Assembly: GCA_035771165.1 (NCBI GenBank)
Contig: JAWNZC010000255.1
Location: 1-64,000, forward strand
DNA length: 64,000 bases
Direction of reading: 5' to 3'
From: Paragorgia papillata
Taxonomy: Eukaryota; Cnidaria; Anthozoa; Scleralcyonacea; Coralliidae
In this document: positions 1 to 12,376 of the stretch, in pieces
How the letters are laid out: each line of letters opens with the position of its first letter
Numbering within the stretch: position 1 is the stretch's first letter
Made by a program: the position numbers and the translations under genes
Notes under the pieces: model-generated
What the model was told of the DNA's origin: nothing
The model's input: the letters and a program-made list of their open reading frames with translations, nothing else
Database searches by the model: none

Positions 1-1175
1 CAGAACCAATTTGTTGTTCATGCATGTGGGAGCGTATTTATGTCATTTTCGAGCAAACTGCGCAGAATCGCCGCCCCCAAATTGTTTTTTTCTTCGATTT
101 TGTTTAATTCGTCATTTTCAGACAGTCTGAAAATGACGAGTTTATGATTTTTCAATAAAACACAGCTTTTTAACTTTGTAACATTGCAAAATATATACAG
201 TTTAATAAAAGAGCCCCCATCTCTGCTCCCCCTTACCCCCTCAATGGGGAAGGGATCACTGGAGCAGAGTCTCTGCAGAGTTCCCACCCGCACCGGTACC
301 ACCCGCACGAGAGCTCTATTTAATTTACATATTCATCAAACCTTCTATACCCCAGAACCAATTTGTTGTTCATGCATGTGGGAGCGTATTTATGTCATTT
401 TCGAGCAAACTGCGCAGAATCGCCGCCCCAAATTGTTTTTTCTTCGATTTTGTTTAATTCGTCATTTTCAGACAGTCTGAAAATGACGAGTTTATGATTT
501 TTCAATAAAACACAGCTTTTTAACTTTGTAACATTGCAAAATATATACAGTTTAATAAAAGAGCCCCCATCTCTGCTCCCCCTTACCCCCTCAATGGGGA
601 AGGGATCACTGGAGCAGAGTCTCTGCAGAGTTCCCACCCGCACCGGTACCACCCGCACGAGAGCTCTATTTAATTTACATATTCATCAAACCTTCTATAC
701 CCCAGAACCAATTTGTTGTTCATGCATGTGGGAGCGTATTTATGTCATTTTCGAGGCAAACTGCGCAGAATCGCCGCCCCCAAATTGTTTTTTTCTTCGA
801 TTTTGTTTAATTCGTCATTTTCAGACAGTCTGAAAATGACGAGTTTATGATTTTTCAATAAAACACAGCTTTTTAACTTTGTAACATTGCAAAATATATA
901 CAGTTTAATAAAAGAGCCCCCATCTCTGCTCCCCCTTACCCCCTCAATGGGGAAGGGATCACTGGAGCAGAGTCTCTGCAGAGTTCCCACCCGCACCGGT
1001 ACCACCCGCACGAGAGCTCTATTTAATTTACATATTCATCAAACCTTCTATACCCCAGAACCAATTTGTTGTTCATGCATGTGGGAGCGTATTTATGTCA
1101 TTTTCGAGCAAACTGCGCAGAATCGCCGCCCCCAAATTGTTTTTTTCTTCGATTTTGTTTAATTCGTCATTTTCA
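1..1175. repeat. ~351-bp tandem repeat, about 3.3 copies
   Basis: A unit beginning CAGAACCAATTTGTTG recurs at 1, 353, 703 and 1056 (periods 352, 350, 353). The fourth copy stops near 1175. Copies are almost identical and differ by single-base changes in C- and T-runs. Each complete unit holds a perfect short palindrome (110-138, 460-488, 813-841) and a C-rich stretch. The ~95-residue open frames on both strands simply repeat with the unit and match no family I recognise, so I treat this as satellite DNA. The array continues off the left edge of the window. Confidence 0.95.
110..138. repeat. Perfect palindrome in the 351-bp unit
   Basis: CGTCATTTTCAGAC is followed, after one base, by its exact reverse complement GTCTGAAAATGACG. 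It recurs at 460-488 and 813-841. In the fourth copy (from 1165) only the left arm is present before a different inverted repeat begins. It could extrude as a 14-bp hairpin. No function is assigned. Confidence 0.9.
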
Positions 1176-1176
1176 G

Positions 1177-1260
1177 ACAATCCTGGAGAAAAGTGCTTGG
1201 GACACTATGCGAAAATCGGCAAAATCGGCAAAGTGTCCCAACAATTTTCTCCAGGATTGT
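1177..1260. repeat. Inverted repeat at the junction of two satellites
   Basis: ACAATCCTGGAGAAAA, then TTGGGACACT, is mirrored by AGTGTCCCAACAA and TTTTCTCCAGGATTGT. The arms are about 30 bp with one small interruption, around a loop holding two AAAATCGGC copies. It sits exactly where the 351-bp repeat stops and the 174-bp satellite starts, as a small hairpin-type insertion or recombination joint would. Confidence 0.85.
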
Positions 1261-4200
1261 AGTTTCTGGTCAGGAACATCATTTTCACCGATAATTTGGC
1301 ATTTGGAGCCTTATTTCAGAAAAAAACGTTTTTCGACTCAGAATGGCGAGATAACCGCTTTCATCATTTTGAACGTGGCAAAACTGCCAAAATCGAAAAG
1401 TTAAGGGAATCATTCCAAATGTGTTGTTTTGCTAGTTTCTGGTCAGGAACATCATTTTCAACGATAATTTGGCATTTGGAGCCTTATTTTAGAAAAAAAC
1501 TTTTTTCGACACAGAATGGCGAGATAAGCGTTTTTTCTCATTTTGAACGTGGCAGAACTGCCAAAGTCGAAAAGTTGAGGGAATCATTCCAAATGTGTTG
1601 TTTTGCTAGTTTCTGGTCAGAAACTTCATTTTCACCGATAATTTGGCATTTGGAGCCTTATTTCAGAAAAAAACGTTTTTCGACTCAGAATTTCGAGATA
1701 AGCGTTTTTCATCATTTTGAACGTGGCAAAACTGCCAAAATCGAAAAGTTAAGGGAATCATTCCAAATGTGTTGTTTTGCTAGTTTCTGTTCAGGAACAT
1801 CATTTTCAACGATAACTTGGCATTTGGAGCCTTATTTCAGAAAAAAACGTTTTTCGACTCAGAATGGCGAGATAAGCGCTTTCATCATTTTGAACGTGGC
1901 AAAACTGCCAAAATCGAAAAGTTAAGGGAATCATTCCAAATGTGTTGTTTTGCTAGTTTATGGTCAAGAACATCATTTTCAACGATAATTTGGCATTTGG
2001 AGCCTTATTTCAGAAAAAAACGTTTTTCGACTCAGAATTTCGAGATAAGCGTTTTTCATCATTTTGAACGTGGCAAAACTGCCAAAATCGAAAAGTTAAG
2101 GGAATCATTCCAAATGTGTTGCTTTGCTAGTTTCTGTTCAGGAACATCATTTTCAACGATAATTTGGCATTTGGAGCCTCATTTCAGAAAAAAACGTTTT
2201 TCGACTCAGAATGGCGAGATAAGCGTTTTTCATCATTTTGAACGTGGCGAAACTGCCAAAATCGAAAAGTTAAGGGAATCATTCCAAATGTGTTGTTTTG
2301 CTACTTTCTGGTCAGGAACATCATTTTCAACGATAATTTGGCATTTGGAGCCTTATTTCAGAAAAAAACGTTTTTCGACTCAGAATGGCGAGATAAGCGT
2401 TTTTCATCATTTTGAACGTGGCGAAACTGCCAAAATCGAAAAGTTAAGGGAATCATTCCAAATGTGTTGTTTTGCTAGTTTCTGGTCAGGAACATCATTT
2501 TCAACGATAATTTGGCATTTGGAGCCTTATTTCAGAAAAAAACACTTTTTCGACTCAGAATGGCGAGATAAGCGTTTTTCATCATTTTGAACGTGGCAAA
2601 ACTGCCAAAATCGAAAAGTTAAGGGAATCATTCCAAATGTGTTGTTTTGCTAGTTTCTGGTCAGGAACATCATTTTCAACGATAATTTGGCATTTGGAGC
2701 CTTATTTCAGAAAAAAAACGTTTTTTCGACTCAGAATGGCGAGATAAGCGCTTTTCATCATTTTGAACGTGGCAAAACTGCCAAAATCGAAAAGTTAAGG
2801 CAATCATTCCAATTGTGTTGTTTTGCTAGTTTTATGGTCAAGAACATCATTTTTCAACGATAATTTGGCATTTGGAGCCTTATTTCAGAAAAAAACGTTT
2901 TTCGACTCAGAATGGCGAGATAAGCGTTTTTCATCATTTTGAACGTGGCGAAACTGCCAAAATCGAAAAGTTGAGGGAATCATTCCAAATGTGTTGTTTT
3001 GCTAGTTTCTGGTCAGAAACATCATTTTCACCGATAATTTGGCATTTGGAGCCTTATTTCAGAAAAAAACGTTTTTCGACTCAGAATGGCGAGATAAGCG
3101 CTTTCATCACTTTGAACGTGGCAAAACTGCCAAAATCGAAAAGTTAAGGGAATCATTCCAAATGTGTTGTTTTGCTAGTTTCTGGTCAGGAACATCATTT
3201 TGAACAATAATTTGGCATTTGGAGCCTTATTTCAGAAAAAAACGTTTTTCGACTCAGAATGGCGAGATAAGCGCTTTTCATCATTTTGAACGTGGCAAAA
3301 CTGCCAAAATCGAAAAGTTAAGGGAATCATTTCAAATGTGTTGTTTTGCTAGTTTCTGGTCAGAAACATCATTTTCACCGATAATTTGGCATTTGGAGCC
3401 TTATTTCAGAAAAAAACTTTTTTCGACTCAGAATGGCGAGATAAGCGTTTTTCATCATTTTGAACGTGGCAAAACTGCCAAAAGCGAAAAGTTAAGGGAA
3501 TCATTCCAAATGTGTTGTTTTGCTAGTTTCTGGTCAGGAACATCATTTTGAACGATAATTTGGCATTTGGAGCCTTATTTCAGAAAAAAACGTTTTTCGA
3601 CTCAGAATGGCGAGATAAGCGCTTTTCATCATTTTGAACGTGGCAAAACTACCAAAATCGAAAAGTTAAGGGAATCATTCCAAATGTGTTGTTTTGCTAG
3701 TTTCTGGTCAGGAACATCATTTTCAACGATAATTGGGCATTTGGAGCCTTATTTCAGAAAAAAACGTTTTTCGACTCAGAATGGCGAGATAAGCGTTTTT
3801 CATCATTTTGATTGTGGCAAAACTGTCAAAATCGAAAAGTTGAAGGAATCATTTCAAATGTATTGTTTTGCTAGTTTCTGGTCAGAAACATCATTTTCAC
3901 CGATAATTTGGCATTTGGAGCCTTATTTCAGAAAAAAACGTTTTTCGACTCAGAATGGCGAGATAAGCGTTTTTCATCATTTTGAACGTGGAAAAACTGC
4001 CAAAATCGAAAAGTTAAGGGAATCATTCCAAATGTGTTGTTTTGCTAGTTTCTGGTCAGAAACATAATTTTCAACGATAATTTGGCATTTGGAGCCTTAT
4101 TTCAGAAAAAAACGTTTTTCGACTCAGAATGGCGAGATAAGCGTTTTTTCTCATTTTGAACGTGGCAGAACTGCCAAAGTCGAAAAGTTGAGGGAATCAT

Positions 4201-5417
4201 TCCAAATGTGTTGTTTTGCTAGTTTCTGGTCAGGAACATCATTTTCAACGATAATTTGGCATTTGGAGCCTTATTTCAGAAAAAAACGTTTTTCGACTCA
4301 GAATGGCGAGATAAGCGTTTTTCATCATTTTGATCGTGGCAAAACTGTCAAAATCGAAAAGTTGAAGGAATCATTCCAAATGTATTGTTTTGCTAGTTTC
4401 TGGTCAGAAACATCATTTTCACCGATAATTTGGCATTTGGAGCCTTATTTCAGAAAAAAACGTTTTTCGACTCAGAATGGCGAGATAAGCGCTTTCATCA
4501 TTTTGAACGTGGCAAAACTGTCAAAATCGAAAAGTTGAAGGAATCATTCCAAATGTATTGTTTTGCTAGTTTCTGGTCAGAAACATCATTTTTACCGCTA
4601 ATTTGGCATATGGAGCCTTATTTCAGAAAAAAACGTTTTTCGACTCAGAATGGCGAGATAAGCGCTTTTCATCATTTTGAACGTGCCAAAACTGCCAAAA
4701 TCGAAAAGTTAAAGGGAATCATTCCAAATGTGTTGTTTTGCTAGTTTCTGGTCAGGAACATCATTTTCAACGATAGTTTGGCATTTGGAGCCTTATTTCA
4801 GAAAAAAACGTTTTTCGACTCAGAATGGCGAGATAAGCGCTTTTCATCATTTTGAACGTGCCAAAACTGCCAAAATCGAAAAGTTAAGGGAATCATTCCA
4901 AATGTGTTGTTTTGCTAGTTTCTGGTCAGGAACATCATTTTCAACGATAATTTGGCATTTGGAGCCTTATTTCAGAAAAAAACGTTTTTCGACTCAGAAT
5001 GGCGAGATAAGCGTTTTTCATCATTTTGAACGTGGCAAAACTGCCAAAATCGAAAAGTTAAGGGAATCATTCCAAATGTGTTGTTTTGCTAGTTTCTGGT
5101 CAGAAACATCATTTTCACCGATAATTTGGCATTTGGAGCCTTATTTCAGAAAAAAACGTTTTTCGACTCAGAATGGCGAGATAAGCGCTTTTCATCATTT
5201 TGAACGTGGCAAAACTGCCAAAATCGAAAAGTTAAGGGAATCATTCCAAATGTGTTGTTTTGCTAGTTTCTGGGCAGGAACATCATTTTCAACGATAATT
5301 TGGCATTTGGAGCCTTATTTCAGATAAAAACGTTGTTCGACTCAGAATGGCGAGATAAGCGCTTTTCATCATTTTGAACGTGGCAAAACTGCCAAAATCG
5401 AAAAGTTAAGGGAATCA
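1261..5417. repeat. 174-bp satellite array, left segment (~24 copies)
   Basis: The unit runs from GTGTTGTTTTGCTAGTTTCT through TTTGGCATTTGGAGCC and GAATGGCGAGATAAGCG to GGGAATCATTCCAAAT. Period is 174 bp, or 173 bp where CGCTTTTCATC has lost one T. Variants such as GGAACATC/GAAACATC and ACGATAA/CCGATAA alternate among copies, as in a homogenising satellite. One frame is open across a unit (58 codons), giving long repetitive open frames on plus that begin FASFW and IIWHLEPYF. 173-bp units and frameshifts break them repeatedly, so I do not call a protein. The array resumes at 17640 and 28138 beyond two insertions. Confidence 0.95.
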
Positions 5418-5623
5418 TGTCGTAAATAGCCTCCCCTTGTTTCGATACGACACTTCACTTGAATATTTTGTACATTTATTTCACTTCACTATTGTTTATC
5501 ACGTTAGCCCGTACACAACTTTTCTCCTTACCCCGTTCCGATCACCTCGTCCCAAGAGTACCCCCAGCAGCTCGTGACGTCAGATCGTGTTCTATTACGT
5601 AACTTCCGGTTAACTATATTACA
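5418..5623 (-). repeat. BEL/Pao 3' LTR (206 bp)
   Basis: In element orientation it begins TGTAATATAGTTAACC and ends GGCTATTTACGACA, with the usual TG...CA ends. By eye it is base-for-base identical to the LTR at 17148-17353. The element-internal side (5624-5704) has a purine-rich stretch on the minus strand, ATGGGGGAGGGTG, which would suit a polypurine tract region. Confidence 0.92.
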
Positions 5624-5780
5624 GACTCTGCCAATTTCCAACACCCTCCCCCATACAACTTCGGAGAAGATGCATCTGTCCTACTTCTGGAGATTGGCTT
5701 GTACTTAACTTAAACAAACTCAACTAAATGTTTTTGAAAGTTCAGCTATATAGTCTATATGCTTGTTCAACATAACTGTC
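5624..5780 (-). other. BEL/Pao 3' untranslated segment with purine-rich tract
   Basis: It lies between the pol frame end (5781) and the 3' LTR. The 81 bp next to the LTR (5624-5704) recur at 17354-17434, between the 5' LTR and the extra inverted LTR. The remainder is AT-rich and non-coding. Confidence 0.7.
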
Positions 5781-8700
5781 TCAGTCCTCGTCTTCTACAA
5801 TCTCCCTAATTCTCTGACTTGCAGCAATTGCTGCCTGTCTCTTTGGTCGAAAGGTTTCTGCTTCCGGATTAAGCTTGATTGGTTTCTTCTTGCGATCACA
5901 CGATAGTTCCAATGGAAACAAGTGCTGAACTGCTCGTTCCAGCTGTGACTTGCCAGTACGGACTTTCGCTCACCTGACTACACCATCCTTTCCCGCAATC
6001 AGCTCTTCAATGACCCCGAGTGGCCATTTCCCACGATTCTTTTCATCAGTTCTAAGGACTACCACGTCTCCAACAGCAGGCACTGTTCCTTTCGATCCAG
6101 CTAGGTTTCGATGCTTTTCTCTCAAACTGCGTAAGTATTCTTGGCTCCAGCGTTTCCACATAGCTTGCTTGCATTTTAATAGGTGCTTCGCCCTCCTTCT
6201 TAGATCGTTGTCTTCGATTCGATGAGGTTGAAGTTCTGGCATGATGTTGCTGTTCAGGAATAGCATACTATTCGGTGTTAGAATAGGGAGTTGAACATCG
6301 TCCTCCACATATCCCAAAGGCTGGTTGTTCAACGCGATCTCTACATCCAAGAGCACTTCTTCGAGCTCGTTCCAATTTAAAAACCCATTTCCAATGGTCT
6401 TATTCAAGGCAGCTTTAACTAGACCAATCATTCGTTCGAATTGGCCGCCCCACCATGGGGCGCGGCTCAAGTTGAACTGCCAGGTTATCTGGTGTACAGA
6501 TAAGAAGTTCTGAATCTTCTCATCTTTCGATACAGCTCTCATCCATTTCGCCGCTCCGATAAACGTTCCTCCATTATCTGAATAAATTCTCTCCGGTCGG
6601 CCTCGACGTGCTATAAATCGCTTCAGGCTCACAATGAACTCTTTAAGTTCCAAACTGGGCAAGAGGTCTATATAAATGCCTCTTGTTAGACTGCAAGCAT
6701 ACAGTAACACATACGACTTCCCCTCTCGGCCCTTTCCTTTGTGGTACCGTATAGGACCAGCATAATCTACTCCGATCACCTGGTACGGATTGGTGCCTTG
6801 GGTGCGCGTGGTAGGCAAAACACCTGTCTTTGGTGTTGCATATGCTGATACTGTGAATCTCCTGCATCCATCGCAACTCTTCCTAACCTTTCTGACCAGT
6901 CTCCTCAATCGGGGTATCCAATATTTCTTACGCACTTGAGTCATTGTCATACCAATGCCACCATGTAAGGTAAGCGCATGGGCTTCTTCCACGATTTTCT
7001 GAGCTAGGATATGACCGTCAGGGACGTATACTGGTTTCTCGCCTTGTATACGGCCATGGCATTCCAGAATGCCAGCTTCATTCGGCTGTAGATTCAGTTG
7101 TACATAATCATCTTCGACTCCACGACTTTCTTGGGCCCGCTGGATCCAAAATGCTCTTTGACGGTCTGTTTCTTTCGTGGTCAACGGTCCTGTGATGCAC
7201 TCGGACCCTCGGCTTGGTAGTGCATTGTTCGCAAATCTGCAAATCCACGAACATATTCGAATAGCTTTTTGCAAGTTGAATTTCTCCAGCAGCTTGCCAA
7301 TCTCGTTTGGTTGATTTACAGCGATATTTACCATGTCTTGCACAGGTTTAGCTTCGACTCTACTCTCGTCAGATGACTTGGTTACAATATTTGGTGGCCA
7401 CTGGTCTGCATTCTGAAGCCATCCGGGACCTTTCCACCACAGCTCATCTCGGCTAAACTGATCTCCACGACTACCAATATCAGCAGGGTTTTCAGCTGTT
7501 GTTACATGTCGCCATTTCATCCCTTTGTGACTTTGGATTTTCTTCACTCTATTTGCAACGAATTGTTTGTAGGTTTCAGTTCCTTGTAGCCAGTATAAAA
7601 CCACGGAACTGTCCGACCAGCACGTAATGCTCGTCAACGGAAATCCGGTCAACGCTTCTCTGACGTTTTCGACGAGATTAACGGCCATATGGGCAGCGAC
7701 CAACTCCAGTCTTGGGATTGTCAGCTCTGGTTTAGCCAAGCGAGATCTTGCTGCTACCAGACCTTGGTTGATACCGGAGGGTTGGCGAACCACCGCATAC
7801 ACACATGCAGAAACACCACTACCACTAGGGTCGCCAAAGGAATGCAGATCTATGCTGTCGATTGGTTCTCGGTGAGTGGTCAACGATCTTGGAAATTCCA
7901 CCTTGTTAGGAAACTCGCTTTTCCACTTAGTCCACTGTCTACGGAGTGCATCTGGAATTGGCTCGTCCCAGTTCTTCTTTGCTTCGCAAACAGCTCGATA
8001 TATAAGTTTCCCCCGGAACGTTGCTGGAGAGACGACACCCAATGGATCATATATCTTTGCCAATTTGGATAAAACACCACGCTTTGTTGCCACTGCTTCG
8101 TCTTTTGAAACGACGATGCTTAACGTGTCACGCTCTTTGTGCCATTCCAATCCAAGAAGGCTGGAGTCTCCCCCGTTCGGTTTCCTCAAGTGTTGCTTGG
8201 CGTAAGTAGGTTCCTCCACCAAACCTTGGTCTGATTCGAGCTCCGGAGCATTAGAATGCCACTTGTGAAGCTGGAAACATGCATCTTGGAAAATCTTTGA
8301 TGCATTCTCTTTGAGCTCAAATGCTTCCTTCACCGTTGCCGACCCCGAAATAAGATCGTCCACATACATTTCACGTTTGAGCTTAGCAACCGTCTCTGGA
8401 TCACACTCTTCCCAGGTCGCTAGATGAGTCTCGATGACTCCCCCAAGGAGAAACGGGGATGCTGTTAAACCAAAGAGAGCCCTAGTGTATCGTAAGGTCT
8501 CTAGTTCCGACTGTCCGCTTTCTTTCCAATGAAAGCGCAATGCATCACGGTCATCAGCCTTTATTCGCACTTGTAAAAAGGCCTTCTGAAGATCACCACT
8601 CAGAGCCACAGGGTAGAAGCGACCCCTAACCAAGACATTCCATAATTTGTTTTGCAGTGGCGGCCCTGTATGTAAACATTCATTCAGGGATGGGGCTCCA

Positions 8701-10077
8701 TCATATGCTTGAGCTGAGGCGTCGAAAACTACTCGGACTTTAGTTGACTCTGCATTGGGACGCACCACCGGTTTGTGTGGGATGTAGAATTCAGTTTCAA
8801 CTGCGGGTTGGTCAGCGGTCTCGATTATACCTGCATCTCTCTGGTCTTCAATTATTTCTTTATACTGGATTGTTAGTTCTTGGCGTTCCAGTTTCCGGGT
8901 TAAACTTTGTAGTCTGCGAAGGCTACCATTCTTGTTGCTGGGCAAGGGTGGGTGGTTACCACGCCAAGGTAGTCCTGTTTCATACCACCCCTCTTCATTC
9001 CGCACAAGCTGCTCCTTAAACTCCTCATAAACTCCGCTTTGATCATTGGTTGGTCTGTCTTCTAATCCCAGGACATCCATACGGCATAGCTCTTCATACT
9101 CGACATGTGAGGTTTGTGTCAGTAGCATGTTGGTTACGTTAACGCACTCTTTTCCTGGTGACATGATTGTCCACCCGAAGCGGGTTAGTTCAGCAACCGG
9201 CTGCCCTGGTGTCCCAATTTTAGGTGGAGTGTTTGTCTTCAGCTTGGCGTACTCGCTTGCACCCAAAATAAGGTGTACTGGGAGGTGCGCCTTGGTGTCA
9301 GTATCCTCCATCACAACTCCCTCAAGATGTGGATTACTCCCAATTAGCTCAGGATATCTTGGGTTATCTAGAGATACAAGTTCTCCCTTCTCAACCTTTG
9401 TCACTTCCACAGACATTAAAAATTGTCCTGAAGTCCCCTTGATGTTGATGGTTTGTATCTCCATTTTCCTCGTAGTTGTTCCCAGCATCATTTCGACTTT
9501 CCTTGTTTCTCTTCTACTTTCGCGCTTGGTCAGCTCGTCCAGGAGTGCTGCTGATGCATATGAACTGCCCGCCCCGGTGTCAAGTAAGGCCCGACACTTC
9601 ACACCCTCAACATCCGCTATCACGACTGGGTATACTACAACATCGTTGTTGCCATGATGTGCTGTTAACAATCGCCCTTCAGGAGGAGATTCACTACAAA
9701 TAAAAGTATGGTGCTTTCTGCTGCATTTCTTGCACCCAGATTTACTCCTACAATCTGCTGCTCGATGCTGTGTGCCCGTGCAGTTGAAGCATAATCCTTT
9801 CTTTGCCAAAATTTGCTTCCTATTATCTGCAGAAACGATTTTCGTGCAGTCCACGCTCTTGTGCGTGTTTTCCTCGCAGTACACGCAAGCCCGCGAGGAG
9901 TTCTCGTGTCCCGAATCCCGCGCGTGAAATAAACGCTTCCTCGATGGTGGCGATTTAGGTGCTTTTCTCGAACTGTTTTCTTCGATTGGATGGATATCTC
10001 GCCATTTCTTGAGTTGTTCGAGCAGATCGTTGAAGCTCCAATCCTGCCAACCCTCGTTGCCTCGAACCAGATCGGCT
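5781..10077 (-). pseudogene. pol: BEL/Pao pol (protease, RT, RNase H, integrase), with in-frame stop
   Basis: The frame is open from 10151 to 5970, but its first ~24 codons come from the Kolobok insert; retroelement coding starts at 10077. Visible in order are three CCHC-type zinc knuckles (near residues 90-152 counted from 10151) and a retropepsin-like protease with DTGAGSS at residue 191. The RT has a YVDD box, and the RNase H region contains SFGDPSG. The integrase has an HHCC zinc motif ending CDGC, then GVDYAG, SDNGG and QFERMIG with the D, D, E residues. A TGA at 5970-5972 ends the frame just after the integrase core. The same frame then runs open about 62 more codons to TGA at 5781, matching the C-terminal tail expected for BEL integrases (DUF5641-like). 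So the stop is a premature nonsense change or a readthrough site. Confidence 0.93.
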
Positions 10078-10081
10078 TTAA
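10078..10081. repeat. TTAA target duplication, left side of Kolobok-1
   Basis: TTAA lies directly before the terminal repeat AGGGCATATGATTCC and is matched by TTAA at 16191-16194. With one copy and the insert set aside, the retroelement gag frame runs uninterrupted across the site, which fixes the insertion boundaries to the base. Confidence 0.95.
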
Positions 10082-10286
10082 AGGGCATATGATTCCAAAA
10101 TTGGTATAGTTGTAACGGGCTCTCCTTAGTACTTTTAAATGTGCTGATCATGATGCAATAATTTTTTTTTTATTTTAACGCAAATTTAACAGTCAAAATA
10201 GTTGTAGAAATATGTAATTTTGATCAAGTCGAGCGCAACTAACTATTGGAGACTGGACACCAGTGATGACGTAGAAAGTTGTACCC
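10082..10286. repeat. Left terminal inverted repeat of Kolobok-1
   Basis: Matches the reverse complement of 15985-16190 with scattered differences. Shared blocks include TTAGTACT, ATTTTAACGCAAATTTAAC, GAGCGCAACT and CACCAGTGATGACGTAGAAA. The outermost part reads as the start of the 5970-10151 open frame on minus, which is why that frame has a false N-terminus. Confidence 0.88.
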
Positions 10287-11329
10287 AAATAAATTGAGAC
10301 TTGAGAGCACAGTCACGAAAGGTTGTATTTCTATGTTTTGGCATAGTAATATTGATTGAATATGCCAAGAAAAGGTGGAAAATATTGCGTTGCCGGATTT
10401 AGCCAGCAACGATCTTGTCTAAATTCAAGTTCATCAAAGAATATATCCATGCACAAGTTCCCGACAAACGTGAAACAACGTTCTGCATGGACACGCTTCG
10501 TTCGAAGACACAGGCCTAACTGGAACCCGACTACGACTTCTACTTTATGTTCAGCCCATTTTCTTGGAACTGACTATACCCAAAGAGTTGGTATTCGCGT
10601 ACCGCAAATAGAAGGATGCTCAACAGGCAGTATTGAATGCAAGAAATTCCTCATTCCAGGAGCTGTACCCACAGTCGACGACTTTGACATAGCTTGCCAA
10701 ACCTTTCCCGAAACAGCAACGCATGTCCCTACGACGCCACATATGCCAGAACATTCGTCAGTGCTTCGAGCTAAAAGACAGCTTCTTAGAGAAGCTCATG
10801 CATGCCAATCCAGCACAGTATCCACTGCGAAATCTGTAGATCCGAATTTAGAAAACGATGAACTGTATATTGAAGACGAAATCATGGACACCGATACAGT
10901 ATTAAAAGAACCACCACAGTCGACACTGGGATCAACAGAGAATTGTTCGGTTGACTTACAAAAACAATTAAAGTATAAGTTAAAAACCACTCAACAGAAA
11001 TGTTCCAAGTATAAACAAACAATAAAACGGCTCCAGCAACAACTGAAAATTGTCAGAGGTAAAAGCTTAATATGTGATAGTGCAGGTGAAGAATCGGAGG
11101 AAGAGAATGGAACACACTACACGTGTTCTAGCTCTGAGGGTGACAAAATTGATGGCCATGTACCTGTTGATGCCACTGAATTAGACAATTATTTAGAGGA
11201 GGCCAATGAAATGAGTGACATAGAAGGAGATGATCCAGACTGGGAGACACTAGAATGTGAATTAGAGGATAATTGTGATGCAGATGACAATGATGACAAT
11301 ATTGCCACTGACAGCAGGAATCGAGTCAG

Positions 11330-11712
11330 GTACAGTATTAAGTAAAATGTAATCACCAGTAATGATATGTTTCACTAAGGTTGATTTCTAGTAATGATAA
11401 GAAATAGCTTGCAGTCATGGCAAGTATTTCTATCTACAGTAATTAAAAAACCCTAACAAACCAAGAGTGTACTTAATGCCTAAGAGCTTTTTAAATTTAA
11501 TGGAGACAAGCCACTTGCAGTTACTGAAAATCAGCCTTAACAATGACACTCTACAGTAGTTTTATAGTAATCAGTAAAATGCAAACATGTCTTAATTGAT
11601 GGTACCGAAAAAGATGGTGACTTGTACATTTAACCACAATCAACATTCTTAAGAATTATAAGCCACCATCTTTTTCAGTATCGTCAATATTAGAATCTTT
11701 TGACTTTTTTAG
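11330..11712 (+). other. Intron 1 of Kolobok-1 transposase
   Basis: Begins GTACAG after CAG and ends TTTTTTAG. Splicing 11329 to 11713 keeps the frame (phase 2). It is AT-rich and holds no other recognisable feature. Confidence 0.75.
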
Positions 11713-12280
11713 AGTCAATCCAGATACACCAGTCCAGGATGAACCTAAGTTTATTGTTTTTCTTTCTTGCTTGGTGGCATTATTTTCCATGTTTTGCTTT
11801 AATTGCAGTTTGAAAAACCTGAGATAGAAGTGAAGAAAAATGGAACAATGGTAACAGTTGTGCAACAATGTAAGAGATGTAAGGAAGCTGGGAAAACACT
11901 ATTCAAGTGGCACAGCCAACCTTTCATCTTTGGTCGGCATCCTGCTGGGAATTTGTTGCTGAGCTTTGCAATTCTGATTGCCGGTGCCAGTGTTACTAGA
12001 ATTCTGATGGTATTTTCACACATGCGACTTAGTGTTTACACTGCTCACACATTCTTTGTGCACCAAAGGAAATACATTTTTCCTACTGTGATGACCTTTT
12101 GGGAATCAACACGCTCTAGGTTGATTGAAAGTGCAAAGATGGCTAAGGAGAGTGTCTGGGCTGGGGATGGACGGTTTGATTCAGTAGGCCACTGTGCAAA
12201 GTATGGTGCATACACAATGTTGTGCTCATCTATTGGAAAAAATTGTCCATTTTGAGTTGCTACAGGTATAACTGCTTTAA

Positions 12281-12376
12281 CCCTTTATAGCCCAAGACCT
12301 TCCCATATGCTGATTAAAATCATCTAATGCCAGATGATTTTATTCAGCATATGGGAAGGTCTTGGGCTATAAAGGG
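12281..12376. mobile_element. TTAA-flanked hairpin MITE in a Kolobok-1 intron
   Basis: CCCTTTATAGCCCAAGACC and its continuation CATATGCTGA are mirrored by TCAGCATATGGGAAGGTC and GGGCTATAAAGGG. The near-perfect arms are ~38 bp, and TTAA lies on both sides (12277-12280, 12377-12380). CCC-starting ends with a TTAA duplication are typical of piggyBac-type MITEs. Confidence 0.85.

Noticed and set aside
18..1162. Repeated ~90-codon frames on both strands at the left edge as small genes
   Set aside because: They recur with the 351-bp tandem repeat and match nothing; overlapping frames on both strands are a by-product of the repeat.
1296..5327. Long plus-strand open frames (up to 257 codons) in the 174-bp array as a repetitive protein gene
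   Set aside because: They restart in every unit, are broken by 173-bp units, have no promoter, splice sites or recognisable domain, and are explained by a stop-free frame in a satellite of length divisible by three.
7627..9927. Several plus-strand open frames inside BEL pol
   Set aside because: Antisense shadows of the well-supported minus-strand pol frame; no family motifs.
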